From: Streptomyces sp. NBC_01446
GTDB taxonomy: Bacteria; Actinomycetota; Actinomycetes; Streptomycetales; Streptomycetaceae
Direction of reading: 5' to 3'
NCBI RefSeq assembly: GCF_026340095.1
Contig: NZ_JAPEPO010000003.1
Coordinates: 248,001-312,000, forward strand
Length of the DNA stretch: 64,000 bases
The translations under genes and the position numbers were made by a program. The notes under the pieces are model-generated. The model made no database searches and had not been told where the DNA came from. It saw only the letters and a program-made list of their open reading frames with translations. Positions 10,269 through 19,749 of this stretch are shown here, piece by piece. How positions within the stretch are numbered: position 1 is the stretch's first letter; each line of letters starts with the position of its first letter.

Positions 10269-10283
10269 GCTAGGCGCCTAAGC
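10269..10283. promoter_or_regulatory. palindrome upstream of the GntR gene, candidate operator
   Basis: TAGGCGCCTA (10271-10280) is a perfect 10-bp palindrome about 25 bp upstream of the regulator start. It lies in the short stretch between the group II intron end and the gene. FadR-type GntR proteins bind short palindromes close to their own start, so this is a plausible autoregulatory site. Confidence 0.45.
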
Positions 10284-10302
10284 GTACTGCCGGGGGGTGC
10301 CT

Positions 10303-10416
10303 GTTGAGTCGGCACGGAGCGCGGTGCCGGTGTTGCCACTGGTCCGTTTCTCCGTGCCGCTCGCCGAACCCGGCGTACCCGTCTCCGAGTACCGGGCTCT
10401 CCACGGACTCTGTCGT
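10303..10416 (-). ncRNA. group II intron 3' end (domains V and VI)
   Basis: Directly downstream of the maturase stop, the minus strand reads GAGCCCGGTACTCGGAGACG, then GGGTACGCCGGGTTCGGCGA. This has the layout of a catalytic domain V hairpin, followed by a GC-rich domain VI stem and a GACTCAAC terminus at about 10303. The 5' half of the ribozyme (domains I-IV) is not visible upstream of the maturase, so the intron should be inactive. Confidence 0.65.
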
Positions 10417-11724
10417 TCAGGCGTGGTTGAGACGTGTCCAGGGGTTGGGGATCGTGTTGCCTCGGTAGCGGTAGCGGGTGACCGCCACCGCCTGGAGGTC
10501 GAACAGTTCGGTCCCGTCTGCCGAGAGCTTGTGCCACCGGCCGGTGTGGTCGATGAAGCGTCGGCGGGCGTCCTTCCACTTCCAGCGGTGCAGTGCCATC
10601 CACCAACTGATCACCCGGTGCCATGTGAAGCTGGCCAGGGAGCTCAGGGTGGCTTTGCAGACCGCGTGCTTGAAGTAGTTGGCCCAGCCGCGCATGATCT
10701 GGTTGAGCCTGATCAGCACGTCCCTGGGGTTCTGCTGCGACGTTCTGTTCGTCAGGGCACGGATCTTGTCCTTCAGCTGCCGGATGGGCCGGTCAGCGAT
10801 GAAGGTGTAGACGTGCCACTTGTCCGTTCCTCGCTTGCGGCGCCACTGGATGCGGAACCCCAAGAAGTCGAACCCCTCCGACATGTGCACCACCTGCGTC
10901 TTTGCCTCCGAGAGACGAAGACCGAGTGGTTGCAGCACGTCGGCAATGTCCTCGCGCAGCGCCTCGGCGTCGGCGCGTCCACCGTCGACCAGAACCACGA
11001 GATCGTCCGCGTAGCGGACGATCTTCCAGTTCGGACGTCCGGCGGCGCGGCGTCGCCTGCGCAGGTGGCTGGTGGCCATCTCCTCGCCCGGTTCCCAGGG
11101 CTGGGTCAGGTGCTCGTCGAGCGCCGACAGGGCAATGTTCGCCAGGAGCGGGGAGAGGATGCCGCCCTGCGGGGTGCCGGTGAGCGTGTCCTCGCGGTTG
11201 TTGTCCTCGGTGAGGACGCCGGCCTTGAGGAACGCCTTGACCAGCCGCAGCACGCGCTTGTCCTTGACCCGCTCGCGCACCCGGTCCATCAGGGCCGTGT
11301 GGTCGATTGAGTCGAAGCACGCCTCGATATCCGCGTCCAGGACCCAGCGGTAGCCGTGGGTGCCGTAGAAGTGGATCTCGGCGATCGCGTCGTGCGCCCG
11401 CCGCAGGGGCCGGAAGCCGTAGGAGACCGGCTTGAAGTCGGCCTCGAAAATCGGCTCCAGCACCAGCTTGAGGGCTGCCTGGACCACGCGGTCGGCGATG
11501 GTCGGAATGCCTAGACTTCTGACCTTGCCCGAACCGCCCGGCTTGGGGATCTTGCGCTCGCGCACCGGCAGCGGGTGGAACTCACCCGATTTAAGTACGT
11601 GGCGAAGATCCTCCAGGAACCCGCCGCGCTGCTCAGTACCAGCGCAGGTACGAACCGCTCCGGCTCCATCGGCGGGCGCCGCCACGCACAGCGGGCGAGA
11701 TCCGCCCATCGATCCCCGGCGCAT
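10417..11724 (-). CDS. ltrA-like: group II intron reverse transcriptase/maturase, N-terminally truncated
   Basis: The protein is recognisable from about residue 36 (FLEDLRHVLKSGEFHP, near nt 11620). It contains the RT fingers (IPKPGG, SYGFRP), the catalytic YADD at residues 238-241, and a maturase X domain (WANYFKHAV) ending in the usual RYRYRGNTIPNPWTRL tail. The first 35 residues do not look like the family, whose normal N-terminus (AGVDG block) is absent. The 5' part was therefore lost together with the upstream intron RNA domains. The family supports intron splicing and retrohoming; this copy probably does neither. Confidence 0.85.
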   Translation of the reverse strand: MRRGSMGGSRPLCVAAPADGAGAVRTCAGTEQRGGFLEDLRHVLKSGEFHPLPVRERKIPKPGGSGKVRSLGIPTIADRVVQAALKLVLEPIFEADFKPVSYGFRPLRRAHDAIAEIHFYGTHGYRWVLDADIEACFDSIDHTALMDRVRERVKDKRVLRLVKAFLKAGVLTEDNNREDTLTGTPQGGILSPLLANIALSALDEHLTQPWEPGEEMATSHLRRRRRAAGRPNWKIVRYADDLVVLVDGGRADAEALREDIADVLQPLGLRLSEAKTQVVHMSEGFDFLGFRIQWRRKRGTDKWHVYTFIADRPIRQLKDKIRALTNRTSQQNPRDVLIRLNQIMRGWANYFKHAVCKATLSSLASFTWHRVISWWMALHRWKWKDARRRFIDHTGRWHKLSADGTELFDLQAVAVTRYRYRGNTIPNPWTRLNHA

Positions 11725-11811
11725 ATACGCAACTCACCTGATTCTTCGTCGAATTCAAGATCGTGGCCTCGAGCGGCTCCTGGGGGAAGCGGGTGCCTGT
11801 GTCACAGGCCG

Positions 11812-12102
11812 GCGGCGGTCTTGAACGCCGTCATGCGTGCTTTGCCTTCTGCTGTTCGGCCCTGGCCTCTCAGAGCGCGCAACGGGGCTTTGGCCAGATC
11901 GTTGATGGGCCTGACGGCAGTACCCAGAGCCGCCGCGTTCGTGGGGATGGCGGTATGGAGGGCTGGGGCCAGCTGCTCAGCGCAGGTGTCTGGGACGGTT
12001 TCCGGGGCCGTTTCGATCAGTACGCCGACGAGGCTGATGAGGTGGCTCAGCGTGCTCTGGTCGGTCTCGGTCTGTCGGAGCAGGACGTCCCACAGGGCGG
12101 TC
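11812..12102 (-). pseudogene. C-terminal fragment of an unknown protein
   Basis: An open frame of about 96 codons lies between TAG (12105-12103) and TGA (11814-11812). It has strong third-position GC bias and coherent composition (for example LSHLISLVGVLIETAP), but no usable start codon. It reads like the tail of a real helical protein that lost its 5' end. I do not recognise the family. It lies between the truncated intron and the endonuclease relic. Confidence 0.4.
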
Positions 12103-12124
12103 TAGGCGGGCTCCCGGCAGTCGA

Positions 12125-12480
12125 GGCCAACGGCAAGGACGCGCGGCCGTGCTCCGGCGCGGCCTTCCAGCCGTACACCGGCCACCTGCGCGGCGTGCAG
12201 TACGACACGCTCTGCCGACGCCGCACGCGGGCCGACGACTACCTGTGCCGATTGTGCAAAGCGAGCCAAGCGTCGGTGTGGGATCACTGCCACGAACACG
12301 GCCGTGTCCGAGGACCGCTCTGCGGCAGCTGCAACACCCGTGAGGGCAAGGCCACTCCGTACGACTTCCTCCAGCTCGAAGGCGGCACGGCCAGGGCATT
12401 CTCATCAATGCACCGGGGAAACCGCCCCGCTGCGCGCGGAAGCAGCCCAGAACACCCGGCCGCTCCGCGCATAGAACAGC
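12125..12480 (+). pseudogene. recombination endonuclease VII-like protein, degraded
   Basis: The plus strand encodes the endonuclease VII signature: CRLCK, then WDHCHEHGRVRGPLCGSCNT. Two zinc-binding Cys pairs flank the catalytic His segment. Family members are typically 130-180 residues. Here the conserved C-terminal block after YDFLQLEGG is replaced by sequence that runs into the next gene, and no clean start is visible. Such proteins are common in phages and integrative elements. Confidence 0.6.
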
Positions 12481-12490
12481 AAGGAGCCCC

Positions 12491-13363
12491 GTGCCCGACG
12501 AACTCACCAGCGCCGCCGCACCAGTCATCCGGCTACGACCGGACTTCCGCCCTACGGCATTCCTCTCCCGAACCGGCAAGTCCCTGCTCATCGCGGGGGA
12601 CTGCGAGGACGGACCAGCCGTCGCGAAATTGCTGACCACCCCGGAGCCACTGTGGGCCGAGAAGTTCAGCACGGAGATCGACGCCTACCGGACCTTCGCC
12701 GCGACACCCCCGCCAGTGCCAGTTCCCGCCCTGATCGCCGCCGACAACCGGCACCACGTGCTGGTCGTTGAACACGTCCGCGGCAATTCTCCGGTCCCGG
12801 GCCGCGACCGGTTCCCACCACAAGCGCTGGACCCCGCACACGTCACCGCCATGCTGACGGCCATGACCAACCTCGGTCGATGGAGTCCCCCCGCAGGGGT
12901 GTTCACACGCACCCTCGACTACCTCGCACGTCTGGACCGAGACCAACACCAAGGCCTGACCACCCCGCAGGAACACCAGGCCCTGACCGACCTGTTCCAC
13001 CAGGCCGGCACCGTCCTCGTACCAGGCCACGGAGACCCCCTGCCGACCAACTTCGTAGTCCGACCCGATGGACAGGTCACAGTGATCGACTGGGAGCACG
13101 CGGGACACTACCTCCCAGGACACGACCTGGCGGTTCTATGGATGGTCCTGGGCGCCACTCCGGAAGCCCGTCCACAGATCGAGGAACTGGTGGCCGACGG
13201 ATCCCCGTCCGGCCGCGCCGCCTTCACCCTGAACCGGGCCATGCTGCTCGTACGAGAACTCCGCAACCACCGTGTGGTTCCCCCCTCCACATGGCGGGAC
13301 GAACGGGTGGCGGCAATCGACCGTGACTGGCAGGGCGTACGCGAGCTGCTGCAGGCCGGGTAA
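12491..13363 (+). CDS. aminoglycoside phosphotransferase (APH)-like kinase
   Basis: This 290-residue protein uses GTG at 12491, 4 nt after an AAGGAG site. It has a kinase-like fold: Lys46 (AVAKLL), a VVEHV hinge near 92-96, the catalytic loop HGDPLPTN with Asp182, and VIDWE with Asp200 for metal. Family members phosphorylate antibiotics or small metabolites with ATP. Nothing in the sequence fixes the substrate. It is intact and stands alone between mobile-element debris. Confidence 0.82.
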   Translation: MPDELTSAAAPVIRLRPDFRPTAFLSRTGKSLLIAGDCEDGPAVAKLLTTPEPLWAEKFSTEIDAYRTFAATPPPVPVPALIAADNRHHVLVVEHVRGNSPVPGRDRFPPQALDPAHVTAMLTAMTNLGRWSPPAGVFTRTLDYLARLDRDQHQGLTTPQEHQALTDLFHQAGTVLVPGHGDPLPTNFVVRPDGQVTVIDWEHAGHYLPGHDLAVLWMVLGATPEARPQIEELVADGSPSGRAAFTLNRAMLLVRELRNHRVVPPSTWRDERVAAIDRDWQGVRELLQAG

Positions 13364-13491
13364 CACCGGACTGACCTCTCATCACCAACGGCCGGTGGAC
13401 CGCATCACCGGCCCTTTCGCACGGCCGACCCGACAAGCCTGTACCCGCGGGAATATCGACCGGCAGCGCAGCGGTGGTGAGAGACCAGGCC

Positions 13492-15184
13492 GCCTTAACC
13501 TTGATCCACCGACGTGGTTTGGGGAGTGATCTTGTGACCGGTTGCGAGCCGGTTTCAGGTCGGCGGTTCGGCACGGGCAGGTTGTAGCCGCTGGTCTGCC
13601 CAGCTTTTCCACGGGTTCGGTTCCGATTGGGCCCTGGCGGCGGGCGGGTCGGGTAGGGGCTGTTCGTGTCAGCCGGGTGGGCCGTGGACGGTGTCGAAGA
13701 GGTGTGTCCAGGCGTGCTGCCAGGGCCAGTTGTGTGGCAGGTGCAGGGTGATGCGTCGTGCGGAGCGGGCGATCCGGGCCGGAACCTGGACCAGGTGGGT
13801 GCGGAGAGTGGCGGTGGTGGCTTTGGCGTGGAAGGCGGAGGTCAGGGAGCCGGTGGCCCGCAGCAGGTTGTAGGTCATCGCCCACAGGGTGAGCCAGGCC
13901 GCGTTGGCGTGGAAGTTCCCGGAGGGCAGGTGCGCCAGAGCTCCGGCTTTGCTGTCCGCGATGACATGCTCGACCACGGCGTGGTGGCGGTGTTCCCGCT
14001 CGGCCTGCAGCGTTGCGGCAGGCTGGTCGGTGAAGAGGGGGTGGTAGCGCCAGACGGGAAACAGCTCGCCCTGCTCACCCACAACGGCGGGTTTGGCCAG
14101 GTCACGGACCCGGCGCACGATCAGTCGGGCGGTGACCTGGTCACTCTTTTTGCGGCTCGCGAACGCGGTGTATTGGGGTATCTCGGCGACTTCGGCGTCC
14201 GAGATGAGCTCACCGGTGGCGGGGTCGGGCACCGCGGTCGGGTAACTGATGTGCTGCCAGGCATCGTTGGGGATGCCGAGGACGGCCCGCTTGATGGAGG
14301 GGTTCATCCCGGTGGTGATCGAAAAGTGGGCGCCGGCCCGGCGGCATGCGGCGATCACCCCGGCGTTGTAGAACTGTGAGTCGGCCCGCAGGATACGGGT
14401 CCCGGTGCAGCCGGCCTCGCGGGCGGTGGCCAGGGCCTCGCTCACGAATTTCGGGGCGCTCGGGAGTCTGCTGCCTTGCCGCGTCGCATCCGTACGCCGG
14501 CGATCACCGGCCTCGATTGTGGGGTGCAGACCGTGGCGAGTAGCGGGTGCAGGGTGCGGATGCCCTTGAACCGGCCGTACCCGGCGCCCTGTTTCGCCCG
14601 GCCGTAGACCCGCTTGTGGGTGGAGTCGACATCGATGAACGCCAGCTCGTCCGAGCCCGGCAGCAAGGGGGTGTGCGCGGCCAGTGCGGCCAGGAACCGG
14701 CGGTGGACAGCGTGGAGTTGAAGGGCATGACCGTGGGTGAACGCGCGGAGGAAGGTGCCCAGTGTGGACGGGGCACGGGCACCTGCGAACACGGCCGGCA
14801 TCGCCCCGTGCCGCAGGACGTGAAGGTCGTCGATGGTGTCCGCACCCGCGGCCATGCCGCCCACAATGCTGGTGACCTTGGCGTCCGCCGCAGCCCCCGC
14901 CCCGTTCCTCGCGCCGGTCAGCTTCACCTTCTCGGCCACCAGCCGCGACAGCTCGCACCGCTCGGCCAGCCGCAGCACCGGCAGCAGCCCGGCATACGCG
15001 ATCAGGTTCGGGTCATCGAACGCAGCGGAGACCGCTGCCGGAGTATGGGAAACTTGCATCTACGAGGTGCCTTGCTGATTGTGCGTGCTGGAAGCGTCAG
15101 AACTCCCATCATCGCAGGTCAGCAGGCACCTCTTCTTGATTGCTCATCCACAGCACGCGAGTCACTCGGTGGATCGAGGCTTAA
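13492..15184. mobile_element. IS1380-family insertion sequence (inactive)
   Basis: Imperfect terminal inverted repeats are visible. The left end has CCTTAACCTTGATCCACCGA (about 13493-13512). The right end has the inverse TCGGTGGATCGAGGCTTAA (15166-15184). They bracket a frameshifted IS1380 transposase. The element is about 1.7 kb, normal for the family. Its right end lies inside the dienelactone hydrolase relic. Confidence 0.75.
13669..15059 (-). pseudogene. IS1380 transposase, frameshifted
   Basis: The N-terminal part (15059 to about 14460) contains the DDE-type first Asp region (ELAFIDVDSTHKRVYG). The C-terminal part continues in another frame from about 14460 (APKFVSEALATAREAG, then RILRADSQFYNAGV with the second catalytic Asp, and VEHVIADSKAGAL with the Glu-region equivalent). 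The two halves would join into a normal ~460-residue protein if one or two bases were restored near 14460. Confidence 0.85.
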
Positions 15185-15185
15185 C

Positions 15186-15580
15186 CGCTCCCGTCCGCAT
15201 CCCGAGCCCTTACGGGCACGAGCCCACTCCCCCGTGCAGTATTTTACCCCCGCGATGTCCGAAGTGCCGTGCAGGAGCAGCAGTCCCCGGGCCTTCTCGT
15301 CGCCCAGGGCGAGGGTCTGCACGATCGACGCGCCGAGGGAGAAGCCCGCGTACACCAGGCCTCGCTCGGAGTAGGGCGCGGCGGCGAGCACGGCGCGCTT
15401 GAGGAGCTCGTCCTTGCCGATCTCCTCGTTGAAGGCCATTCCCTCCTCCACGGTGTCGAAGGTGCGGCCCTCGAAGACGTCGGGTGTTCACACCTCGTGC
15501 CCCGCGGCACGCAGCCGGTCCGCCGCGGCGCGCACCGCCGGCCGCAGCCCGTAGGTGGAGTGAAAGAGCATGACGTTCAT
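15186..15580 (-). pseudogene. dienelactone hydrolase family protein, interrupted
   Basis: From ATG 15580 the frame reads MNVMLFHSTYGLRPAVRAAA, hits an in-frame TGA after HEV, and continues with TPDVFEGRTFDTVEEG. It then reaches GFSLGAS (nucleophile elbow) and LLLLHGTSD before entering the IS1380 end. It has therefore both a nonsense codon and an IS truncation. Normal length is about 190-200 residues. Confidence 0.8.
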
Positions 15581-15684
15581 GGGCTCCATGGCGCCAGCCT
15601 GGACCGACGACGCCGCGCGGGCCCGTCTACGGACGGCTTCCGGCTCCAGGTTTGGACCGCGGCGGGCCGGTTACGGTCGGGGGC

Positions 15685-16809
15685 ATGGAGAACGTACTGC
15701 GCCCGGTGATCGTCGTCGGCGGCTCGGTCGTGCTCACGCTGCTCGTCGGGTGGGCCGTGGACCGGCTGCTGCGACGCGCGGACGGCCGGCACCACGAGAC
15801 CCCGCTGTGGGGACTGCTCCGTCGCGGCCGTGTCCCCTTCCAACTCGTTCTGTGCACCGCCATGCTCAGAGGGTCCTTCGCGCAGGCCAAGCTGCTGGAG
15901 GAGCACTCCACCGGCATCGGCCGGATCCTGACGCTGACCCTCATCGGCTCCACGGCCTGGCTGGTGGTGCGCATCGCCGCCGCCGTCGTGGAGACCTCGT
16001 ACACCCGCTACGCGACCGCGCACCGCGACCCCGCCCGGGTCCGCCGGGTCCGCACCCAGGTGTCGCTGATCCAGCGGGTGGTGTCCGCGATCGTCGGTGT
16101 GGTCGCGGTCGCCGCGATGCTGCTCACCTTCCCGGCGATGCGGGCGGCCGGCGCCTCGCTGCTCGCCTCGGCCGGCGTCCTCGGCATCGTCGCCGGTGTC
16201 GCCGCACAGTCCACGCTGTCGAACCTCTTCGCCGGGCTGCAGATCGCCTTCGGCGACATGGTGCGCCTGGGCGACACGGTCGTGGTGGACGGCGAGTCGG
16301 GCACCGTCGACGAGATCACCCTGACCTTTCTGACGGTACGGACCTGGGACGAGCGGCGGATCACGATGCCCGTCTCGTACTTCACCTCGAAGCCGTTCGA
16401 GAACTGGTCGCGTGGCAGCGCCCAGATGACCGGCATCGTCTTCTTCCACGTCGACCACTCGGCGCCGGTGGAGGCCATGCGCGAGAAGCTGCGCGACATC
16501 CTGCGCGAGTGCCCGGCCTGGGACGGACGCGACTACGGGCTCGCCGTCACCGACTCCACTCCCAACACCATGCAGGTGCGCGCCCTGGTCACGGCCAAGG
16601 ACGCGGACGACATATGGACAGTGCGGGTCACGGTCCGTGAGCGGATGATGCGCTGGCTGACCAAGGACCACCCCTACGCGCTCCCCCGCGTCAACACGGC
16701 CGACGCGGCACCGCCTCCGGGCAGGACGCTGCGGGGCCCGCGCCGCTACCAGGACGGCGCCGCGACCCACTCCTTCGAGCCTCCACGCACAGGCACGGGC
16801 CGCGGCTAG
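15685..16809 (+). CDS. small-conductance mechanosensitive channel, MscS family
   Basis: This 374-residue protein starts at the ATG at 15685; an upstream TTG in frame has no ribosome site. Helices lie near residues 6-27, 75-95 and 125-145. They are followed by the Gly/Ala-rich pore helix (GVLGIVAGVAAQSTLSNLFAG) and the MscS beta domain (GDTVVVDGESGTVDEI, then PVSYF). MscS channels open under membrane tension to relieve osmotic shock. The C-terminal 40 residues are a low-complexity tail. Confidence 0.92.
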   Translation: MENVLRPVIVVGGSVVLTLLVGWAVDRLLRRADGRHHETPLWGLLRRGRVPFQLVLCTAMLRGSFAQAKLLEEHSTGIGRILTLTLIGSTAWLVVRIAAAVVETSYTRYATAHRDPARVRRVRTQVSLIQRVVSAIVGVVAVAAMLLTFPAMRAAGASLLASAGVLGIVAGVAAQSTLSNLFAGLQIAFGDMVRLGDTVVVDGESGTVDEITLTFLTVRTWDERRITMPVSYFTSKPFENWSRGSAQMTGIVFFHVDHSAPVEAMREKLRDILRECPAWDGRDYGLAVTDSTPNTMQVRALVTAKDADDIWTVRVTVRERMMRWLTKDHPYALPRVNTADAAPPPGRTLRGPRRYQDGAATHSFEPPRTGTGRG

Positions 16810-17123
16810 CCCCATGCCGAGGCCGCCACTGCCCCGCCACATCGCCGACTGCACAGGCCGTACTTCGGGCCCGACAGGGGTAGAAGAAGGCGCAGGGTGG
16901 GCTCGGTCACTCCACAGGGGGCCCGGCTCGTCGCGCTGTCCGAGCGGGTTGGGGCAGCACCGTGTCGCGCTGTGAGCCGCTGGGCCACGCCGAGTCTGCT
17001 GCGTGAGGCGCCTGCGACGACGTCGACGCAGTGGCGTGTGCTGCTCGAGGCGGAAGCCACGGGTGCGTGGACAGCAGTCGGCGTTACGTGCGCAAAACGG
17101 TTCGGCCGCAGGGTGGGCGAGAG
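16810..17123. other. 314-bp stretch without a recognised gene
   Basis: There are short open frames on both strands, but none shows family similarity or a good ribosome site. It separates two convergent genes. Confidence 0.5.
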
Positions 17124-18917
17124 TCAGTCGATGATGTCGACGCCGAAGCCGCGTGCCAGGTCGGCCAGTTGGTGGTCGTATCCCTGGCCGATGGCGCGTA
17201 CGCGCCATCCCGGGCCACGCCGGTAGACCTCGGCGAGCAGCAGCGTTCGTTCGGTGGTCGCGGCGTCCAGGGTGGCCTGGGCCAGTGCTTGCGCGTCGGT
17301 TGCCTGGGCGACGGTGATCTCGATTGCTCCGGCATCGGCGAACGTCGCGGCTTTGTCGATGGCAGCGGCGATGACGATTTTGCGGACGGCGTCGGAAAGG
17401 GTGGAAAGGTCCGCTGTGATGGCTTGTTCGCTGGGGCCGCCGGTGGTCAGGCGCACCGTCGCGTCGGGGCTTTCGGGCGCCCCGTAGAAGACGAAGTCCT
17501 CGTCGCACAGGACCTGTTCGTCCTCGTCGAGCAGGAAGGCGACCACGTCGATCTCGCAGTCGGCCTGATGGCCCCAGGAGGCAGTCACCGTCCACGTTCC
17601 GGCGTCGCCGTGTGCAGTTGGAAGGTCGAAAACGCCGCCGCGGGGAAGGACTGGGGCGCGGGCCGGGTCGGCTGTTCCCGCTTGTGCGGCGGTGCCCGAT
17701 GGCGGCGTGAGCGTGGCGAGCCAGTCGCCATCGTGGACCGGCAGTCCGCGTGCCGTGATGTGGGGCATGCGGCGGTCCTCGGCTCCACCGGTCAGGAGGA
17801 TCACATCGGTGACGCCGGCGGAGAGGTTGACGGCGGCGGCGCCGCCCTGCTCCGTGATGCGGGTGCGCAGCGCCGAGGCTTGGTCGTGGTGGCCGCCCAG
17901 CACCAGGACCCGGCGCCCGGACAACGGTTGGGCGGAGGCCGGGTGACCGGTGCGCCGCTGTGCGGGTAGGGACGGCTTCGATGGTGCCGGTTTGGTGTGT
18001 GCGGTTCCAGGCTGCACGCTGGTGAGCAGGCCGAGGAAGGCTCCTTCGGTGATCACGGGCACTCCTGCACCGCGTGCCGCACGGTACTTGGCGCTCTCAC
18101 AGTCGCACTCGTTGGTGACCAGCACGCTGGTGTGCCGGCTGACCGAGCCCATCACGTTCAGTCCTGCCGCGACGGAGCGTGCGATGAGTTCTTCGCGTGC
18201 GGTGCGGGTGTCACCGGTGAAGGCGACCTTCATGCCCTGTACCAGTGGGGCGCCAGGAGCGAGCGGGCCGGGGTTGCGGTGCGCACAGGGGGTCTTGGGA
18301 ACCCGGGGCGGATACCCCGATCCCTGTTTGGGCGGGCATGCCACCAGCGGCAGGGCAAGGCCCAACTCCCCCGCTGCGGACAAGGAACCGCGCAGGATGC
18401 CGGCGAGCACCCGGGCATCGTCCAGCGCGTCATGCGCCCGCTGCTGCGGCACGTTGTAGTGAGCGGCCAAAGAGGCCAGTTTCAGATCATCGGTGGGCGG
18501 CGCGACCCGTCGGTTCAGCGCGAGCGTGCACATCCGCTGCGAGACCGGCAGCCAGGAACGAGCCCGGGCGAACTCGTGGGCGAGGAACTCGTAGTCGAAC
18601 TGGGCGTTGTGGGCCACCATCACGCGACCGGCCAACAGCGTCCCGATGTGCTCGGCGACCTCCTCGAACACCGGCGCGCCTCGCAGCCGCTGTGCCGTGA
18701 GGCCGTGGATGTGCACCGGCCCGGGATCACAGCCCGGGTCCAGGAGCGTGGAGAACTCCTGGACCAGGTCCCCCGACGGATCCAGTGTCAGCACCGCCAC
18801 CGAGAGCACCCGGTGCTCGTACGGCCTCAGGCCCGATGTCTCCACGTCCACGACCGCCCACCCGGTCGCTTCGGACACGGCGTTGAACACATCATCGAAA
18901 ACCGGCACCCCATTCAT
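17124..18917 (-). CDS. DnaQ-like 3'-5' exonuclease - BRCT - BRCT - TerD fusion protein
   Basis: A single 597-residue protein contains four modules. Residues 20-175 are a DEDDh exonuclease with VVDVETSGL (Asp24, Glu26), VAHNAQFD (Asp108) and AHDALDDARV (His162, Asp167). Residues 228-300 are a BRCT domain (GMKVAFTGDTRTAREELI). Residues 332-402 are a second, more divergent BRCT (GRRVLVLGGHHDQASALRTR). Residues 440-597 form a TerD domain with the acidic calcium-binding stretch FLLDEDEQVLCDEDFVFYG. All active-site residues are present. DnaQ-BRCT links suggest DNA-end processing; TerD domains belong to the tellurium/chemical-stress Ter system. Fusion of DNA repair and Ter modules fits a DNA-damage role (inference). 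It lies beside relics of a TerF-like vWA protein and SbcC. Confidence 0.9.
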   Translation of the reverse strand: MNGVPVFDDVFNAVSEATGWAVVDVETSGLRPYEHRVLSVAVLTLDPSGDLVQEFSTLLDPGCDPGPVHIHGLTAQRLRGAPVFEEVAEHIGTLLAGRVMVAHNAQFDYEFLAHEFARARSWLPVSQRMCTLALNRRVAPPTDDLKLASLAAHYNVPQQRAHDALDDARVLAGILRGSLSAAGELGLALPLVACPPKQGSGYPPRVPKTPCAHRNPGPLAPGAPLVQGMKVAFTGDTRTAREELIARSVAAGLNVMGSVSRHTSVLVTNECDCESAKYRAARGAGVPVITEGAFLGLLTSVQPGTAHTKPAPSKPSLPAQRRTGHPASAQPLSGRRVLVLGGHHDQASALRTRITEQGGAAAVNLSAGVTDVILLTGGAEDRRMPHITARGLPVHDGDWLATLTPPSGTAAQAGTADPARAPVLPRGGVFDLPTAHGDAGTWTVTASWGHQADCEIDVVAFLLDEDEQVLCDEDFVFYGAPESPDATVRLTTGGPSEQAITADLSTLSDAVRKIVIAAAIDKAATFADAGAIEITVAQATDAQALAQATLDAATTERTLLLAEVYRRGPGWRVRAIGQGYDHQLADLARGFGVDIID

Positions 18918-19144
18918 GCCGTCAGCATCCCGCGTCCCGTCTCACCGCTCAAATCCCCCTCACAGCCTCATCTGTCATGCCAGCCGGTGGCTCTCGCACC
19001 AGGGATCCCCACGCCCGGAGCGCAGAACACTCCACGCAACACGGCGGCCGCGCGGCGCGATCCGGGCTGAGCCCGAGGAGTGGATCGAGAGGACCTTCAA
19101 CTGCCTTCACGTGGGGCACGTTTCCCCCGGTCCGGTTCAAGCGT

Positions 19145-19620
19145 TCACTGCAGGATCTGAGCGGTGTGGGCCGACGAAAGCCAGCTGGGGAACTCCTGCA
19201 GAAGCCGGTCGTAGAGGAGATCGTCGCCTACGGTGCGCGGATCGCGGCCGGCGTGGAAGTAGCCTGCGTTGTCGACGATGCGGTGTCGGGGTACGGCCAG
19301 CTCGTCGAGACGGCGAAGAAAAGCAAACTCGTTGTCATCGGGGTCGCCGAACCCGATGAACTGCCAGAACAGCGGCAGGCGGGCCGCTTTGCACAGGTAC
19401 CGTTCGGCGGCGAACTTGCTGGTGGGCCCGCCATCGGTCTGGAAGATCACCAGGGCCGGGGCGTCACTGCCGGAAGCCAGGTAGTGGTCGATGACGTTGT
19501 CCATGGCCCAGTGGTAGTTCGTCCGGCCCATGTGACCGAGGTTCTCGTGCAGTTTGTTGATCCGGCCATGATGGCCTCCGAGTTTGAGGTCGGTGGATCC
19601 GAGGAGTTCGCCAACGGACC
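19145..19620 (-). pseudogene. TerF-like vWA domain protein, C-terminal fragment
   Basis: About 150 residues match the C-terminal half of vWA/TerF proteins of Ter clusters: MGRTNYHWAMDNVIDHY, ALVIFQTDGGPTSK, LPLFWQFIGFG and VDNAGYFHAG. The N-terminal half with the metal-ion site is missing; upstream the same frame turns into unrelated low-complexity sequence. In Ter systems such proteins accompany TerD, which fits the adjacent TerD-fusion gene. Confidence 0.75.
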
Positions 19621-19749
19621 CTTGACCAGTGTGCCTCGGTGTAGCGGCCCGACAGCCTACAAGGGGTGGCCGTCGGCGGCGGCGGACGCTCACTTCTTCT
19701 TCCCTCTCAATCCGGCGCCCCCGGCGGCCGCTCACAGGAGCTGCCGCCG

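Noticed and set aside
15577..17595. Minus-strand frame of 672 codons over the MscS gene
   Set aside because: Arg/Gly/Pro-rich shadow; the plus strand encodes a clear MscS channel.
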